NCBI GenBank assembly: GCA_021399445.1
Contig: JAJTUQ010000003.1
Span: 4,030,001-4,094,000 of the forward strand
Source of the DNA: Xylogone sp. PMI_703
Taxonomy: Eukaryota > Ascomycota > Leotiomycetes
Length of the DNA: 64,000 nt
Reading direction: 5' to 3'
Below, piece after piece: positions 1 to 12,509 of this stretch. Position numbers and translations under genes: made by a program. The notes beneath the pieces were generated by a model. That model worked only from the letters and a program-made list of their open reading frames with translations. It ran no database searches and was not told where the DNA came from. Positions within the stretch are counted from its first letter, which is position 1. Each line of letters opens with the position of its first letter.

Positions 1-402
1 AATCAGTTGTTGACTTGGACCTGTTGAGGATCCGAGAGAAAGAGTATAGATAGAGAGCTTTCGTAGGACCTATATTCTTTTCCCTTTTGTACCTCTTTGA
101 TATCTTCATCACCCAACACCTTGTCCGTTACGAAACCGGATCGATACGACACATTTTTATAATATATATTTTATCTCTTTTACTTTGTTCTTTTTATCTT
201 GCATCTTACGAATTAACGAACTGACGAATCGCCCACGAGAAACGACATTGGATAACAGTACTCTATATGAGCGGAACGACTTGTAACGATAGGAGATAAC
301 GAACATTCTGACTGAGTTCTTCCTCTTACCCCCTGCTCCACCCCCGTTTTCATTCCTAGATTCACCATTTCATTACATATATATATATATATATATGCAA
401 GC
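1..402. other. 5' flank of the GH81 glucanase gene
   Basis: No gene is seen. The stretch is AT-rich and presumably holds the promoter and leader of the downstream glucanase. It ends in an (AT)10 tract six bases before the start codon. Confidence 0.6.
377..396. repeat. (AT)10 microsatellite
   Basis: Ten perfect AT dinucleotides, ending six bases before the ATG of the GH81 gene, so it lies in the presumed 5' leader. A length-variable tract here could affect initiation; that is inference. Confidence 0.95.
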
Positions 403-3400
403 ATGAAGGAGTTCATATGGCTAACATTTCTTCTGCAGGTCATACTTGTAGCGGCGTTGCCACTGCGCTTAGGCAGAGACGTTAGCGACCGCTCTGGCGT
501 ACCGGTTCAGGTACCGGGACGGCCGCCATTATTTCCGGTACCTGCAGGAACCTTAAAAGCGCGGCTCATCCAATCATCATGGAACACCAGCACCGCTGCT
601 TTTATCCCTGCCGCGCCTGTAGAGCAACTAGGTATGTGCCCATCGGTTCTCATTATTTACTACCCCGCGCTACACCAAACGAGCTCGTGAACACCAGGTT
701 GACCGTTATTCAGCTGGAACTGGTACTACGACCGTGACTCAACTGCCTGGTGAGACCAGCTCGTTGAGTCAGGGAGAGACAACTTCTCCTCTCCGGATGA
801 CCACAATTCCGCCTCCCGTGGTTACTCCAATCCAATTTTCTCAGAGTGTGACAAGCAAAGAAAGTGCGGAGGTCACAGTCACAGCTCCAGACGACCCGGC
901 GTCTAGATCTGATGAGCTCGAGGATAAAAAGACGGTACTCAGCACGATTACAACCACAACAACAGTTCCAGCAGAACCTCAAATTGTGACAGTTACTGTT
1001 CCAACTCCATCAATATCAATAGTCGTCGCGTCAAAAACCGTGCCCGAAACAATTGTCGAGACATTAGATATCATCACTTCGTTTGTCACGACCACGGTGG
1101 TACCGAGCGTCTCCGTCGTTACGTCACCGTGCGCATCCGGCACAGTCCAGATTCTGCCCAGCTGCGCTGAAAGCATACCGACCGGCACCTATATCACCAC
1201 TATTACCTCCACGCAGACTATTGGACCATTGCTTACCACGATCATACCCTACCCCTCGACTATCATCTCTCTTCCACCAGTTGGGCATTCTTCCTCCTCC
1301 TCAAGCTCATCTGCAAGCGCGGCTACTAGCCGATCCTCGACCACGGCTGCTACCTCGACCAGTACCAGGGTCCAGTCCACCATGGCATCCTCCAACATCT
1401 TCCAGCCCATTGCGACGGATGTCCCGCCATCTGTCATTAAGAGCAGGCCCGACCATCCCGTCCCGCGACTTGGCATTCAGGCTCAGAATGCCCCGATCGG
1501 GACAAATAAGTTCTATGCCAACTTCTTCCTCGGCAGCCAGACGGCAGCCTCATGGACGCATCCTTACTCCGTGGCATGGGTCAAAGGCAGTGGTGCGTCA
1601 AAAAGCTGGGGATTGGCAGTCTCCCACATAGACGCTGACCAGAGAGTGTATGGTCCTCAGAAATCTACGGGTGCAGTCTCGTACTTCATCAACCCTGTTG
1701 GTATCCAATCTTTGATACTTTCAGCGGCAGAGCTGGGGTCCTCTACTGTCCTTACCACTGATCACTTGGCTGAGTTCTCGACCAATGTCAACCTAGCACC
1801 GTCCCCTGGGGCGGGGTCCACGATCACATTTCCCGTGGTGCAAGGTATGGCATTCCTTACAGGCATCTATAACGGCTCAACACCTCTCTTGCAGACTGGA
1901 GTCTTCTTTAGATCCGTGACCAAGTCTTCTACCAGTCCCAAGCCTGGTGTCACAAAATACTCAATTGTTCTTGAGGATGGCAAGACCTGGTTGCTGTATG
2001 CTTATGCCCCGTCTGGTGCATCATTGGACATCAGAGTAGTCAGCAATAATCTTGTTCAAGCAACATCAAAATATCAGGGCATCATTCAAATTGCCAAAAA
2101 TCCGGGAGGTAATGCTGAGGCTCTGTATGATGCTGCTTGTGGTTCATACCCTACGTCTGCAACCCTCTCAGGAAGTGTAAGTGGTAACGCCGGTTCCTAC
2201 ACTTTGTCATTCAACAAAGCCGGTTTGTCAAACTCCACTTTGATGATGTTCGCTCTCCCTCACCATCTCGACTCATTCAACCCAGCCACCAAAGGGGCAG
2301 TCACCGGGCTTACCCTCAATACAACCACCAAGGGAATAGCCACTGCCGTTCTAGGTGATCAGTGGACCTTGACTGAGACCTTGCCAACAAGTATTGGCTT
2401 TGCACCATGGAGTCCTGAGTTGAGAAGCCGTGGATCACTATCTCAGTCGGCCGTAAATGCCATGGCTAGTATTGCCGCCAGTGAAGTGTCACAGGACATG
2501 TCACAACAAACAAACTTGAACTCCATGTACTTTAGTGGAAAGGTAAGTTAAGAGAACTTTGATGACTGTACTAGTTAAGCTGACAGGTATATAATAGGCT
2601 CTAGCTAAGTTTGCTGGTATAGTTTATGTCATCAATAGTATGATGGGGAATACATCCTTGGCCAGTGCTGGGCTTGAAAAGTTGAAGGCCTCATTTGCAG
2701 TATTTGCCAGTAATACACAGCAGTATCCTCTTGTTTATGAAAGTAAGTCGAGTAGCACCTGAAGATTGATATTATCTGCTGACTATTTCAGGTGCTTGGG
2801 GAGGTATTGTTTCCTCTGCCTCATATGTCACCGGCGACGCAGGAGTTGACTTTGGCAATACGTACTATAACGACCACCACTTCCACTACGGCTACTTCAT
2901 CTACACAGCCGCAGTGATTGCCCATCTCGATCCGACCTGGATCCCGGCCAACAAAGCCTATGTCAACTCTCTTGTTCGAGACATTGCCAATCCTAGTACG
3001 CAGGACAACTACTTCCCCGTCTCGCGTAACTTTGACTGGTACCATGGCCACTCCTGGGCACATGGCCTTTATGAATCCTTCGATGGTAAAGATCAGGAAT
3101 CTTCCTCCGAGGATAGCATGTCTGCATATGCAATCAAGATGTGGGGAAATGCTATTGGAGACGCCAACATGGAGGCCAGGGGCAATCTCCAGTTGGCAAT
3201 TACGGCACGAAGTCTCCAGAATTACTACCTATATCAGCAGAACAATACCGTTGAGCCAGCCAATTTTATTGGCAACAAGGTTGCGGGAATTCTATTTGAG
3301 AATAAGATTGACCATACCACATACTTTGGGGCTAATATTGAGTATATTCAAGGGATTCACATGCTACCCCTGCTACCTCACACAACACTCACGAGGACAA

Positions 3401-3691
3401 AGCAGTTTGTGGCAGAGGAGTGGAATACTTATTTCAGCAATGGTCGTGCAGACTCCGTCGAGGGTGGATGGAGAGGAATCCTCTATGGTAACTTGGGAAC
3501 CATTGATCCAAGAAGTGCCTGGAACTTTTTCATCTCATCGAACTTTGATCCAAGTTTGCTTGATGGTGGGGCATCGAGAACTTGGTATTTGGCCTTTGCA
3601 GCTGGTATGTTACCCTTGTTTATACATGCAATACCATAGAGGAGAATATGGCTAATATATTCTGCTAGCGCTTGGCGGGGCCCCTTCTTAA
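403..3691 (+). CDS. eng1: Secreted endo-1,3-beta-glucanase, GH81
   Basis: Predicted 1012-aa secreted wall hydrolase that cleaves internal beta-1,3-glucan bonds, a family used in septum or wall remodelling. Exons by phase: 403-631, 714-2542, 2598-2742, 2792-3604, 3669-3691. The start gives a signal peptide (about residues 1-20). A Thr/Ser-rich stalk with a poly-Ser run follows up to about residue 300, and the GH81 domain starts near N341. Family signatures are present: DHHFHYG with the likely acid D762, the HGHSWAHGL block, and ESSSED giving E837 and E841 as the likely nucleophile/base pair. The last coding exon is only 23 nt (ALGGAPS end). The spacing of the acidic residues fits the family. 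An intracellular Acf2-like form is less likely because of the signal peptide and stalk. The eng1 name is by family, not proven orthology. Confidence 0.93.
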
Positions 3692-5014
3692 GACTTATCG
3701 GCTAGTGAAAGGAGTGGAGGATATAGGTAGGTATTACTAACAGGATGAAAGAAGAAACTGGACGATATAATGAAACGACACGAGTATAATAATAACGGCC
3801 CTTTTTGAATTTATGCACGGCGTACGATCTACGACATATAATATCTATAACACCAAAAACACCAAAAACACCAAAAAAGGACTATTCTAATTACGACATT
3901 CGAGGAGATTTGGTTCAATACTCTATCTGACGCTTTGGACGTTCTGCAAATTGAGAAAGGAAGGATGCCGTGGGAGGGACTGGATCCGGGAAATGGGAAA
4001 GAAGGTGGAACTTGGGATAAACAGGCAAGAAGTGGGTGGCACCATCGGACTTTTTTCCCTCTCTTTTGTGTTCGAGGGTTCTACGAAAGTTTTGGAAGGG
4101 AAATATAGGTGCTACAATCTGGTGGCCCATCCTTCAAAACGAGGAGTTCTGGGGCGGCATGCAATCTAATTTTATCCACGACACACAAAACACGAAAACC
4201 TCGACAAAAAAAATCACCCCCAAAAAAGCACGTTTTCATCACGCGGAATTCAAGTTCGATGTTCTTCTAGTTGTGCCTTAGCATGTTCATATTTGGTTCA
4301 TATACCAACCTGATATCTCTTTTTTCCTTGACTCGGTAGTTATAGTTTCCTTTGTTGGTATGGATAAGTAGTAGAAATTGAAATTGTTAACCTAAGGAAA
4401 TGAGGGCTATGTCAGGTTTAATTGAAAATTTGAGAGTTGTCAGCTTGTAGTTGTTGTAACTCCATATGAGAGATTCCCATACTTGATATGATACTTCATC
4501 CGAGTTCTTGAAATTCCCGGTCGAGTTAAGATCAGAGTTAAAATGCACACCTAGTAGTTAAATCACATATTCATATAAAAATATAGTTTGACTCTGTATA
4601 TATAGGATATCAATAATAAACGAAAAAGGAAAAGCCAGACATAGCGTAGACATGGAAATCCAACAGCAAACCAAACCACCGGAGCCCCAGAGACAGAAAA
4701 AAAGAAACATATCCATTCACCAAGCTTCACTTTTCCCCAATTTTCAGCATAACAATAACACTCTATAATACACTGTACAAAAGAGCTACCTTCCTGAGCC
4801 GAACGCATTCCTATAATTTTCTGGGGCGTTCGGATCGATTTCCGTGAGCCTTTGCGTAGGGTGCTCTATGCTCACAGGGGGTGTATCAAACATCCCAAAT
4901 AGGTCCAAATCAGAGTCGGTTATAGAGCCGCTTCTTGAAGCTGGACTAGAACCTCCTCGGCATCTCTCCTTCTGTCCCCCTACAGTTTCCCCAGGAAATT
5001 CACATTGATACGAT
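3692..5014. other. Convergent intergenic region, GH81 to CAX
   Basis: About 1.3 kb between two convergent stop codons. I see AT-rich 3' flanks and a short tandem repeat near 3850, and no supportable gene. The small open frames at 3915-4281 and 4563-4808 lack codon bias, splice logic or family resemblance. Confidence 0.6.
3849..3878. repeat. Short tandem repeat (ACACCAAAA-like, about 3 units)
   Basis: Three adjacent near-identical nine-base units of type ACACCAAAA, in the 3' flank of the glucanase gene. Confidence 0.85.
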
Positions 5015-6593
5015 TCATTTGCCAGGGCTAACTAGTTTTGGTGAATTAACTGCATCATCTGGGTATACGATAAACGCAAGGGCAATGATGAAATACAGGC
5101 CGAGTAACTATTTTCACCAGAATAATTAGCATTTCTATCTTCTATCGGTTTGAACCACAAGGATTCTTTTGAAAAAAAAATTCACTAGAAGAAAACTCAC
5201 CATGCATCCTTCAAGGTAGTTGCTCTTGCCGTCCCCAATTACGTAAGCTACAACTAGTACACTGAGGAAGAAGACGACGGTCTCAAAGGTCTCAAAGTGG
5301 AGCGTCATTGGTTGTCCAATTATCCAACCCAAGATGACCAGGAATGGCGTAACCATGAGTGCAATCTGCATACTGGACCCAATAGCCACACCCATTGCCA
5401 GATCCATCTTGTCCTTCACGGCAACAACAATGGCGGTCACGTGCTCCGCAGCATTGCCAACGATGGGTAGGAGAATAAGACCAATGAATGTCTTGCTGAT
5501 GTGGGCAGTTGCTACTAGGGCGTCAATGCTATCGACGAGGTATTCAGCGCAGACTGCCACCAAAAGCGTGATAACAATTAGCACGGCAGCCGCTGCCCAA
5601 GGACCCATCTGAGGCTCTTCAACCTCGGTGTCATCGTCCGCGGCGGCATGTTCAGCATCAAACAGAGAAGCATGAGTACGGAGCTGGAAAACCAGGTAGA
5701 GTACATAAAGAACGAGAAGCACGATGGCAGTGCCGTGAGAGAGAATGAGAATATTTGTTTCCGAGTCAGCATCGGAACTGCTGAGGACAGAGTAGAGCTA
5801 TTGATAAACGATTTGTCAGAGGAGTGAAGCACAAAGGGAGAACAAGAAGACCAACCGTTGCCGGGATAATGAGGGAAGCAGACGCAACTGCCATGAGCGA
5901 AGACATGGTAGAAGCCACTGTGGTGTTGAAGTCCTGTTCAATGGCGCTTGCAGTGCCAGTTCTGGTATTGTGAATGCCTCCAGCTAAGAAACAGCAACCT
6001 AGAACAAGCAGGATATTGGACAAGATGCTACCCAGCATGCTGGACTGGACAATTCTAATCTCTCCATTTTTGAGGGCCACGATACTGACCTATAGCATTG
6101 AACGGTGTCAGTTTGATAAAAGCAAAAGAGAGAAGTAGCTTTTTTCTGGCTCCAAAAATATACCAATGGACAAACGTACAATCAATTCCACAGCATTGCC
6201 AAACGTAGCATTCAAGAGGCCTCCCATGGTCTCGCCCAGCTTCATGGAGATTTCCTCGGTAGCAAAGGACAAGAGAGCCGCCAGCGGGATGATCGCAAGG
6301 AAATTGAGGACGAAAACAGCCGTCGCATTCATGCCCAGAGCGCCCGAGATGATACCCAGTGGCACGAAAACCAGCAGCACATTCACGTAGTTGCTATAGA
6401 GGGTGACCTTGGTGAGCGTGAGAGTCTTGGCGGGCCAGCGCACCAATCTGTTCTCGCTGTCCATACCCGGCGTGTAGTTCTTGTTGACGAAGAGCTCGTA
6501 GAAGGTCGCATTGCCATTGCTGTGCCCATTGGCGTGGTTGTGGTTGCCATTGGAGGTGGGCAGCAGGTTGCTCCGCTCATTGATGGTATCCAT
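5015..6593 (-). CDS. vcx1: Vacuolar Ca2+/H+ exchanger, CAX family
   Basis: Predicted 445-aa antiporter that uses the vacuolar proton gradient to move Ca2+ into the vacuole. Exons (minus order): 6593-6180, 6089-5856, 5797-5201, 5107-5015, all joined in phase 0. About eleven hydrophobic segments are visible. Both CAX alpha-repeats are present: GNAVELI (split at its end by intron 1) and [10 protein letters not shown]. The acidic linker between the two halves (DDDTEVEEP) and the C-terminal block DGKSNYLEG are also typical. The last exon supplies a helix ending FIVYPDDAV; reading through the preceding donor would truncate the protein. The N-terminus (about 50 residues) is hydrophilic and Asn-rich, where autoinhibition occurs in some CAX proteins. 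The upstream region is unusually long and gene-free. Confidence 0.93.
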
Positions 6594-9187
6594 ATTGCTC
6601 GAGTTGTGTCTGCTGTGACGACCTATCTGATCCGATCTTCCAGAGAGGGCGCGCTTGAGATTGCGGTGATAGGAAGGGGTAGCTGCCGTGTCATAAGGAC
6701 ATCAGGTTAGCAATGATGCGCTTTTTTCTACCTGTGCGTTGGTTGATGTGTGTTTTTCTAAGATTTTGTCTTGGAATCTCAAATTGCGATATGCGCTCTT
6801 TGCCGCACCAGATATAATGTGGATGAGGGCGAGAGGCAAAAGTTTAGGGCGGGGCGGCGACCCAGCTTTGGAAGCTCCGAGTAAGCAGGCAAAGCTCTCG
6901 AGAATTGATATCACATGGCCCCACTCGGATAGCCAACGATAAGGGAAGAGGGAGAAAAACGGAGGACGGGCAGCAGTGAAGGAGAATAATATAAGTGTAA
7001 AGGAAGAGCAGAAGGATCAGTAAGGTTTCTGCGGGAAAAGAAAGAGAATGGCAGAGTAGCAATGATTAATGGCGCGCGAGTAGGGCGCCGGTGCAATCGG
7101 AAGGAGCTTGTGTCCCAAGTAAGTGATTTCGACTGCGTGGTTGCATGCAGCAGCAACAGCAGCAAACAGCAGATTGCCCACGAACTGGCAGACAAAGCTC
7201 TCTTTCTGTGCTTCTCTGCGACCGGGCCGTGATAGTGTACCGCCAAGACACGCAAGCAATCATCCAGATTCCATCCACCATAGGCCGGTGCTAAGGTGCA
7301 AATCCATCACCCCAATAGTCCGAAAAGCGACAATGAAGCTTGTGCGGGGGGGGCGCCGGTCTAGAATTGGCAGCGCGAGAGGAAAAGGCAGAAAAGGCAG
7401 AAAGAAGGCGGGCCCAAAGAGCGGACTTACATGACATTGCTGGTAGATTGAACTCTTGGCAGGAAGAGACAATGTGGTGAATTGCTGGGACGATGAGTGA
7501 ATTGGGAGAGAGAAGCACAGAGAGGACGGAGAGGAAGCGTCTGGTGCTCTGCTGCGCCTCGTTCGAAGGTGGAGGGTGACGACAATACAGTACAAGAGCG
7601 GTACTTCTGCTGCTCTGCTTTCGGTCTGCACGTCGCGCTGCACGTTAAATGGCCGGCACGTGCGGGGGAAGGAAGCAAGCACCTGGTAAGCAATTACTAC
7701 TAGGCACAAAAGTCCAAATGCAACAAGATGGGAATGATGATGGAATGATGAGGAATTGAAAGCAAAGAAGAAGAAGAGATGAATTCAAGACTACGGCGAG
7801 AGAAAGAGAAGAGCACACACGACACGACCAAAACCAGCTGAAAGGGCGAAACGCTTGGGAGCTCCGACCAGCAACAGGAACCAGCAAACAGCAAGCAAGA
7901 CCACTGGAAAACCAGCCACTGGGAACCACAGAATCCGCTGTGTCCCCCCAGGCGATGACGGCACCCGCTGGGTCTTGGGTCTTTGGGTCTTGGGGGCGCG
8001 AAGGGCCACTGCACAAAGCTGGGGCCCGCTAAGACGGTGCCCGGTACTGTGTGCTCTGTGCGGGTGCTGCACCTGAAGATCGCTGACTCGGCGGGTCGCA
8101 TCTCGCCCGGTTCGCGGATGGGAAAAACGGATCGATGGGGTCAGCCCGGACTCTACGCTACAATACGCTACAGTGACCCTACCCTAGCTCGCCCAGCTCT
8201 GGGAAGCTCTCTCGGCTCTCTTCTGTTGTGCGACTGCGCTGTCCTGTGCCCATGCATTATTACTCGCCCTGCCGGTACTGGACTTGTACCGCTCTTGTAC
8301 TCTTGCACAGCCCCATTGCCAACCCTCCTCCTGCAGCACCATTGCTCTGGATACATTTCTTCTCGAGCTTGGCGGAGTCAATATCTCCAGAGGAAGAAAT
8401 GTGCGAGGGGTACATCTTCTGGTTCGTCCGTCTCCATCTTTTGAATGAGGCATTATTGTTATTCTTTTCCTTTTTCTCTCTTCCTTCCTTCGCTGTTGTG
8501 CGATCTGCTCTGCTCTCTGCTTCCCCGGCCCGTCCTTGCTGGCTTTCTACAACTCGCTATCACAGTGTCACAGAGACAAGTGATGACCCCGATGAGCAAT
8601 GCCCCAATGCCCAGGCCGGCTTCCATCTAGATCGTGTAACTTGCCATTTGGAATTCTGCTCTCTCGCCCATCAGCAAGCACGTCTCTTAGTGTCCATGGA
8701 TGAGGCCTTGAGGTACACAGTACGGCGCGTGAGACTCTCTTCGCCGAGAGCTACTTGAGCTACTTTACCGCGCAGCTCCCTTACGTCACCCCACTCGTGG
8801 CCTCCTCCTGCCCACTAACTAGCGCCCAGAACCCAGTGAGTAGAAACTGTCTAGATTTCCCTACCACACCGCAACCTTTCACTTTATTACTGTAACACCC
8901 AAGATCTTGGGTTCTAGGCGTGCTGATTCAGCACGTACATGGACCTGCTCCTGAATTGCCCTATCACAGCTCGTAGCACTGCCTACCCCAAGGACCCTAC
9001 AAACTGAATCGAATACGCTGTGGCATGCCATCAATGCTTAGCCAAGTCAGGTACAACGCATGCGCCAAGCTCAACTCATTGTGCTTACCTTGCTTCCACA
9101 TCACAGAAGGCCTCGTTGACATACCATTCCCCCATATCACTTCACTTCAACCCCAATTCGCAGAAATGAATTCAATTGCTTTTTGAT
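6594..9187. other. 2.6-kb gene-free region, CAX to Stn1
   Basis: Upstream of the CAX gene and downstream of STN1. It contains purine-rich and GC-rich stretches, including a G run near 7345-7352, and several medium open frames on both strands. None shows family similarity, splice logic or codon bias. It may hold a long CAX promoter/5' leader or a noncoding transcript. Confidence 0.55.
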
Positions 9188-10362
9188 TCATAAGCCCAGC
9201 GCGTCGTATTTCCCTGCGATCCGGCTCATCGCCACGGCCGGAATTCTGATCGTGCTTGCGCCACTACTTCCGCTTCTTCCCTTCTCATTCTCTTTGCCTT
9301 TGCCAGACTTCGACCTCTGCTTCTGTCGCCTCCTTTCCATCTCTCTTTCGGTATATTCATGCCTCCTCGTGATCCTGTCATCACGTCCCAGTTCGCTTTC
9401 TCTCTGCCTTTGCCTTTCTCGTTCTCTTTCTTCCCGTTCAGCCCGCTCCATTTCTACTCTCAAACTCTCCTGCTCGTTTCTTCCCGTCGTCTCCATCTCT
9501 GCTGCCCGCTTCACCCGCTTCTCGGTGGTGCCTCTTCCCTTCAGCCCCTTCCGTTGCTCCCTTTCCCATCTCCTCTTGCACTTCTTCTGCTCCTCCTCAC
9601 TCAACATCCAGTCTTCTCCTACCACGTCCTTGAGGAACGCTCTCACCTCATCCCAGCATCTCACCTCCTCATCCGTAGAGCGAATAACCTGGATCCTCTT
9701 AATCTCAATCCTCTTCTGCTCCCGAAATATCCCAATCCCACCTTTAATCTTCACCACGGTCCCAATATCAATAGACTCCAGTGGAAGATTTGGGTCCGAA
9801 GGCGGCTTAGCCTGCTGCGCATTACCGGCGCGGCTGTCTATCTTGTTCCCTCCACTACGTTCTCCGGGCCGGTTAGGCACAATGGGATCAGGCACAAGGG
9901 GGTTAGGCGTAATCGGTGCGGCGCAGGAGCACTCTATACAAGCTCCGCTGCTATCATCCAGACTATACACCCTCCATCCAGAGAAGTCATCAATTGCGAC
10001 AACAACACCCGTAAGACGCACCCATTTTATCGGGTGATTTCTGTAGTGGTAGAGTTCTTTGCCTGTTAATTCGAACATGACCCCCGTCCTAAAAGTCAGC
10101 CTTTCAAGATCCTTCAATTCTTAGCAAGGCTGACTTGCTGGTGGAGAAAATCATGGAAGTAGCAATAAGAGATCCAAGCACTAGATATAGTAGATAAGAG
10201 GGCGAACAAACCATCAACGTAACATCCAACCGACTGCAACGCGTGCACATCTATCGCGCGCAACGGGCACCATCGTCCGATTGTGGGTGATAGCTGGTGA
10301 CAATACTCGGGGTAGATCGTAGGCTGTTGCTGTAAGGTTTGTCTGGGAGGTGCCGATGTCAT
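9188..10362 (-). CDS. stn1: Telomere-capping CST subunit Stn1 (OB fold)
   Basis: Predicted about 360 aa. Stn1 binds Ten1 and telomeric single-stranded DNA to protect chromosome ends and promote C-strand fill-in. Exon 1 (from 10362) holds YPEYCHQLSPT and DVHALQS; exon 2 holds YHYRNHPIKWVRLTGVVVAIDD and VYSLDDSSG, the characteristic N-terminal OB fold of fungal Stn1. A disordered Pro/Asn insert lies inside the OB fold before VVKIKGGIGIF. The last 100 or so residues are strongly Arg/Glu-rich with RERERQRQRE-type runs, ending in a basic tail; no winged-helix C-terminal domain is recognisable. Intron borders are uncertain. Phase fits 10212 as exon end and 10119 as exon start (an AAG acceptor); a stronger TTTTAG acceptor at about 10096 does not fit the phase of any good donor. 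Confidence 0.75.
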
Positions 10363-11032
10363 GGCATGGCTTGCATTCCTTTTTTTCCCTGTTCCTGCTC
10401 CTCCTGATGAACAGATTTCTGAAGTAAATTATAAATACAAATATCAAAGCTTTCTTTTCGTTTTGTTTTCGTGAGGAAAAGAAGGATGAGACCACTTTCT
10501 GGAAACGATGTAACTTCTACAACAAGCGCGGTGACGTGGTTACACACCTAGGTTTATCTAGTTCGCGTTTTGCTTATCGCGGGGATAGCCGACGCGAAAG
10601 GGATGCGGTGTCACGTGATAATAATCTCTCACTTCTCCCCCACATACAAGAGAGGATGCGAAGCTAGAGGGCCAGGAGCAGGGGTAGGGGTATGGAATGA
10701 TGGAAGTACGGAGGAGCTGCAACTGGAGTTGGAGAGGGTTATAGAGGTCGAAGGAGCAGTCTGCGTTGGTGGGCCTGGAATTTTCATGTAAGTGGAAGTG
10801 GTATTGATGAATGGACACAAGAGATGCCACGATCGCGATAATAATATCGTATTGAGGCATGGGATCTCCTATTCCGGAGGGACCTGACTATTAAATTATC
10901 TATACCCGCCATATGAAACGCCTCCCTAATCGCTCTCCTTTCCCTAGCATTATGCCCCGTAGACTCCAGTAATGCATCCGAACTACCGCTCCTTTTCCCA
11001 TAGAAATCTAAAAATAAATGCCAATTAACCAA
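10363..11032. other. Intergenic region upstream of STN1
   Basis: Between the STN1 start and the stop of the DNAJC9-like gene on the same strand. A perfect palindrome TCACGTGA, a bHLH/Cbf1-type site, sits at 10611-10618. No gene is supported; the open frames at 10558-10860 lack similarity. Confidence 0.55.
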
Positions 11033-12092
11033 CTACCGTTTCGTCCGCTTTGATTTTCGTTCACCACCAGCTTTTCCTTCCTCTTCTTTGTTCTTCTTCA
11101 GCCTTTCAGCTGCCTTCTGGAAAGCCTCTTCCGAAGGCATGCCGCTCTCCTCATCGTCGTCCGAAGCTCTTTTTTTGCCCTTTTGGCTCTTCGATTTAGA
11201 AGCCTTGCCCTTAGGCGCGTATTTCTCTTCTAGAGCATCTAAGAAGCTGCCTCTCGAAGCTGCCCTGCTTTGGATGAGTGCAGCCAGATCTGCCTCGTCG
11301 TTATGCTTCTTCCCTCCCTTGCCCTTCTTCCCAAACAGCTTATCTTCAACTCCTAACTCTTTCGCATATGCCATAGCCTCTTCCGCTTCTCCCTTTGCCT
11401 CCTCAACCCTTGCTCGTTTGGATGCAGCTGATTCGTGAGTATATGCTTTATAAGATCGAACGCTACCATCAGCGATTGCAGCATCGATGATTTTGCGGAA
11501 CCGCTCGTCGTCGTCTAAGGGGTTGCTGAGCATGACTGTTTCGTAAATAGCATCCATTTTGCCCTTAGACTGTGTATAGGCTTCTAGAATGTCGTCCTTC
11601 TCATCATCGGATCCTTTATACTTCTTTGAGAACTGCGCAATGGCTTCTTCCGTAACTGCGTTCTTAAACTGATCTTGGTAGAATTCAGTCCAGCTAAACC
11701 CGTCAGCGTCAACAATTGACTCTGATGTTGACCCGGTGGTATCATAGCGTTTGCGCCGTACAGGATCTGAAAGAACAGCATATGCGAATGCTACCTCTTG
11801 GAACTTTGTATGAGCTTCTCCTTTTAGATGTTCTGGAGCCTTGTCTGTATGATCATTAGAAACTTGGGAAAGAAGATGCTGTGATAATCAACCAATCGAG
11901 GATTGGTAGTGCAGTGATAAAATAAAATGGTAAAATACCAGGGTGATGTCTTAGGGCGGCTTTTCGATACGCCGATTTGATCTCATCAGGAGTAGCTGTT
12001 TTATCTATGCCTAGAACAGTATATGGCTCAATGACCGGAGGTTCATTATCCATCATATCATCATCTTCTTCCTCTTCTTTACGTGGCGCCAT
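11033..12092 (-). CDS. DNAJC9-like J-domain protein
   Basis: Predicted 321-aa Hsp70 co-chaperone. Exons 12092-11939 and 11844-11033. The J domain opens the protein ([27 protein letters not shown], about residues 25-52). The intron splits the Asp codon of the HPD motif, and only the spliced form restores HPD, which supports the join. After the J domain (FAYAVLSDPVRRKRYD) comes a helical region (WTEFYQDQFK) matching the DNAJC9 group. The rest is charged and Lys-rich, with GKKGKGGKKH and a C-terminal ERKSKRTKR likely to act as nuclear localisation signals. DNAJC9 in animals is a nuclear histone H3-H4 co-chaperone; the same role here is inference. Divergent with the porphobilinogen deaminase gene. 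Confidence 0.88.
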
Positions 12093-12509
12093 ATCGAATG
12101 AAACTTAAATCATAAATACGAAAATGTCAATCAGAATTAGAGTTCCTTCAAGTCACGACAAGTCGGCAAGTAAACGCGTCAAATTACTCCGTATGCGCGC
12201 CTCGGGTTAAATTCATTAAATCCTCAGGCACTAAAAAGTGGGATGTTTTTGCCTCAGGCTTGACACAAATTTACCTTGAATGAGTGATCTGAAGTCAAAG
12301 AGGCCCTTTTTCTTACAACCCCTAAGCAAAGGGATGCAATTCGATCTAGGAGGCCATCAGTCTGTTTGCTACCTTCAGTCCTCCTATCACGGCATCTCTA
12401 GAGGAAATAGAGGCTACCCTACTGATCATCTAACAGACCCCGCGATAGTAACTCAAAGTGCCCCGCATATAAGCATAAGAGAGAAGCTGGGGAATCTCAG
12501 ACTATCACA
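12093..12509. promoter_or_regulatory. Divergent promoter, DNAJC9-like and HEM3
   Basis: 417 bases between two start codons on opposite strands, so it should drive both genes. It contains one copy of the nine-base word TACTCCGTA at 12185-12193, which recurs in other gene-free parts of the window. Confidence 0.6.

Noticed and set aside
8228..8758. 176-codon open frame in the CAX-STN1 gap
   Set aside because: Cys/Leu/Pro-rich translation of low-complexity pyrimidine DNA; no family similarity, and overlapping frames on the other strand are similar in length.
9183..10069. Long plus-strand open frames opposite STN1
   Set aside because: They are antisense shadows of the Arg/Glu-rich STN1 coding region, giving Ser/Leu/Pro-rich low-complexity sequence.
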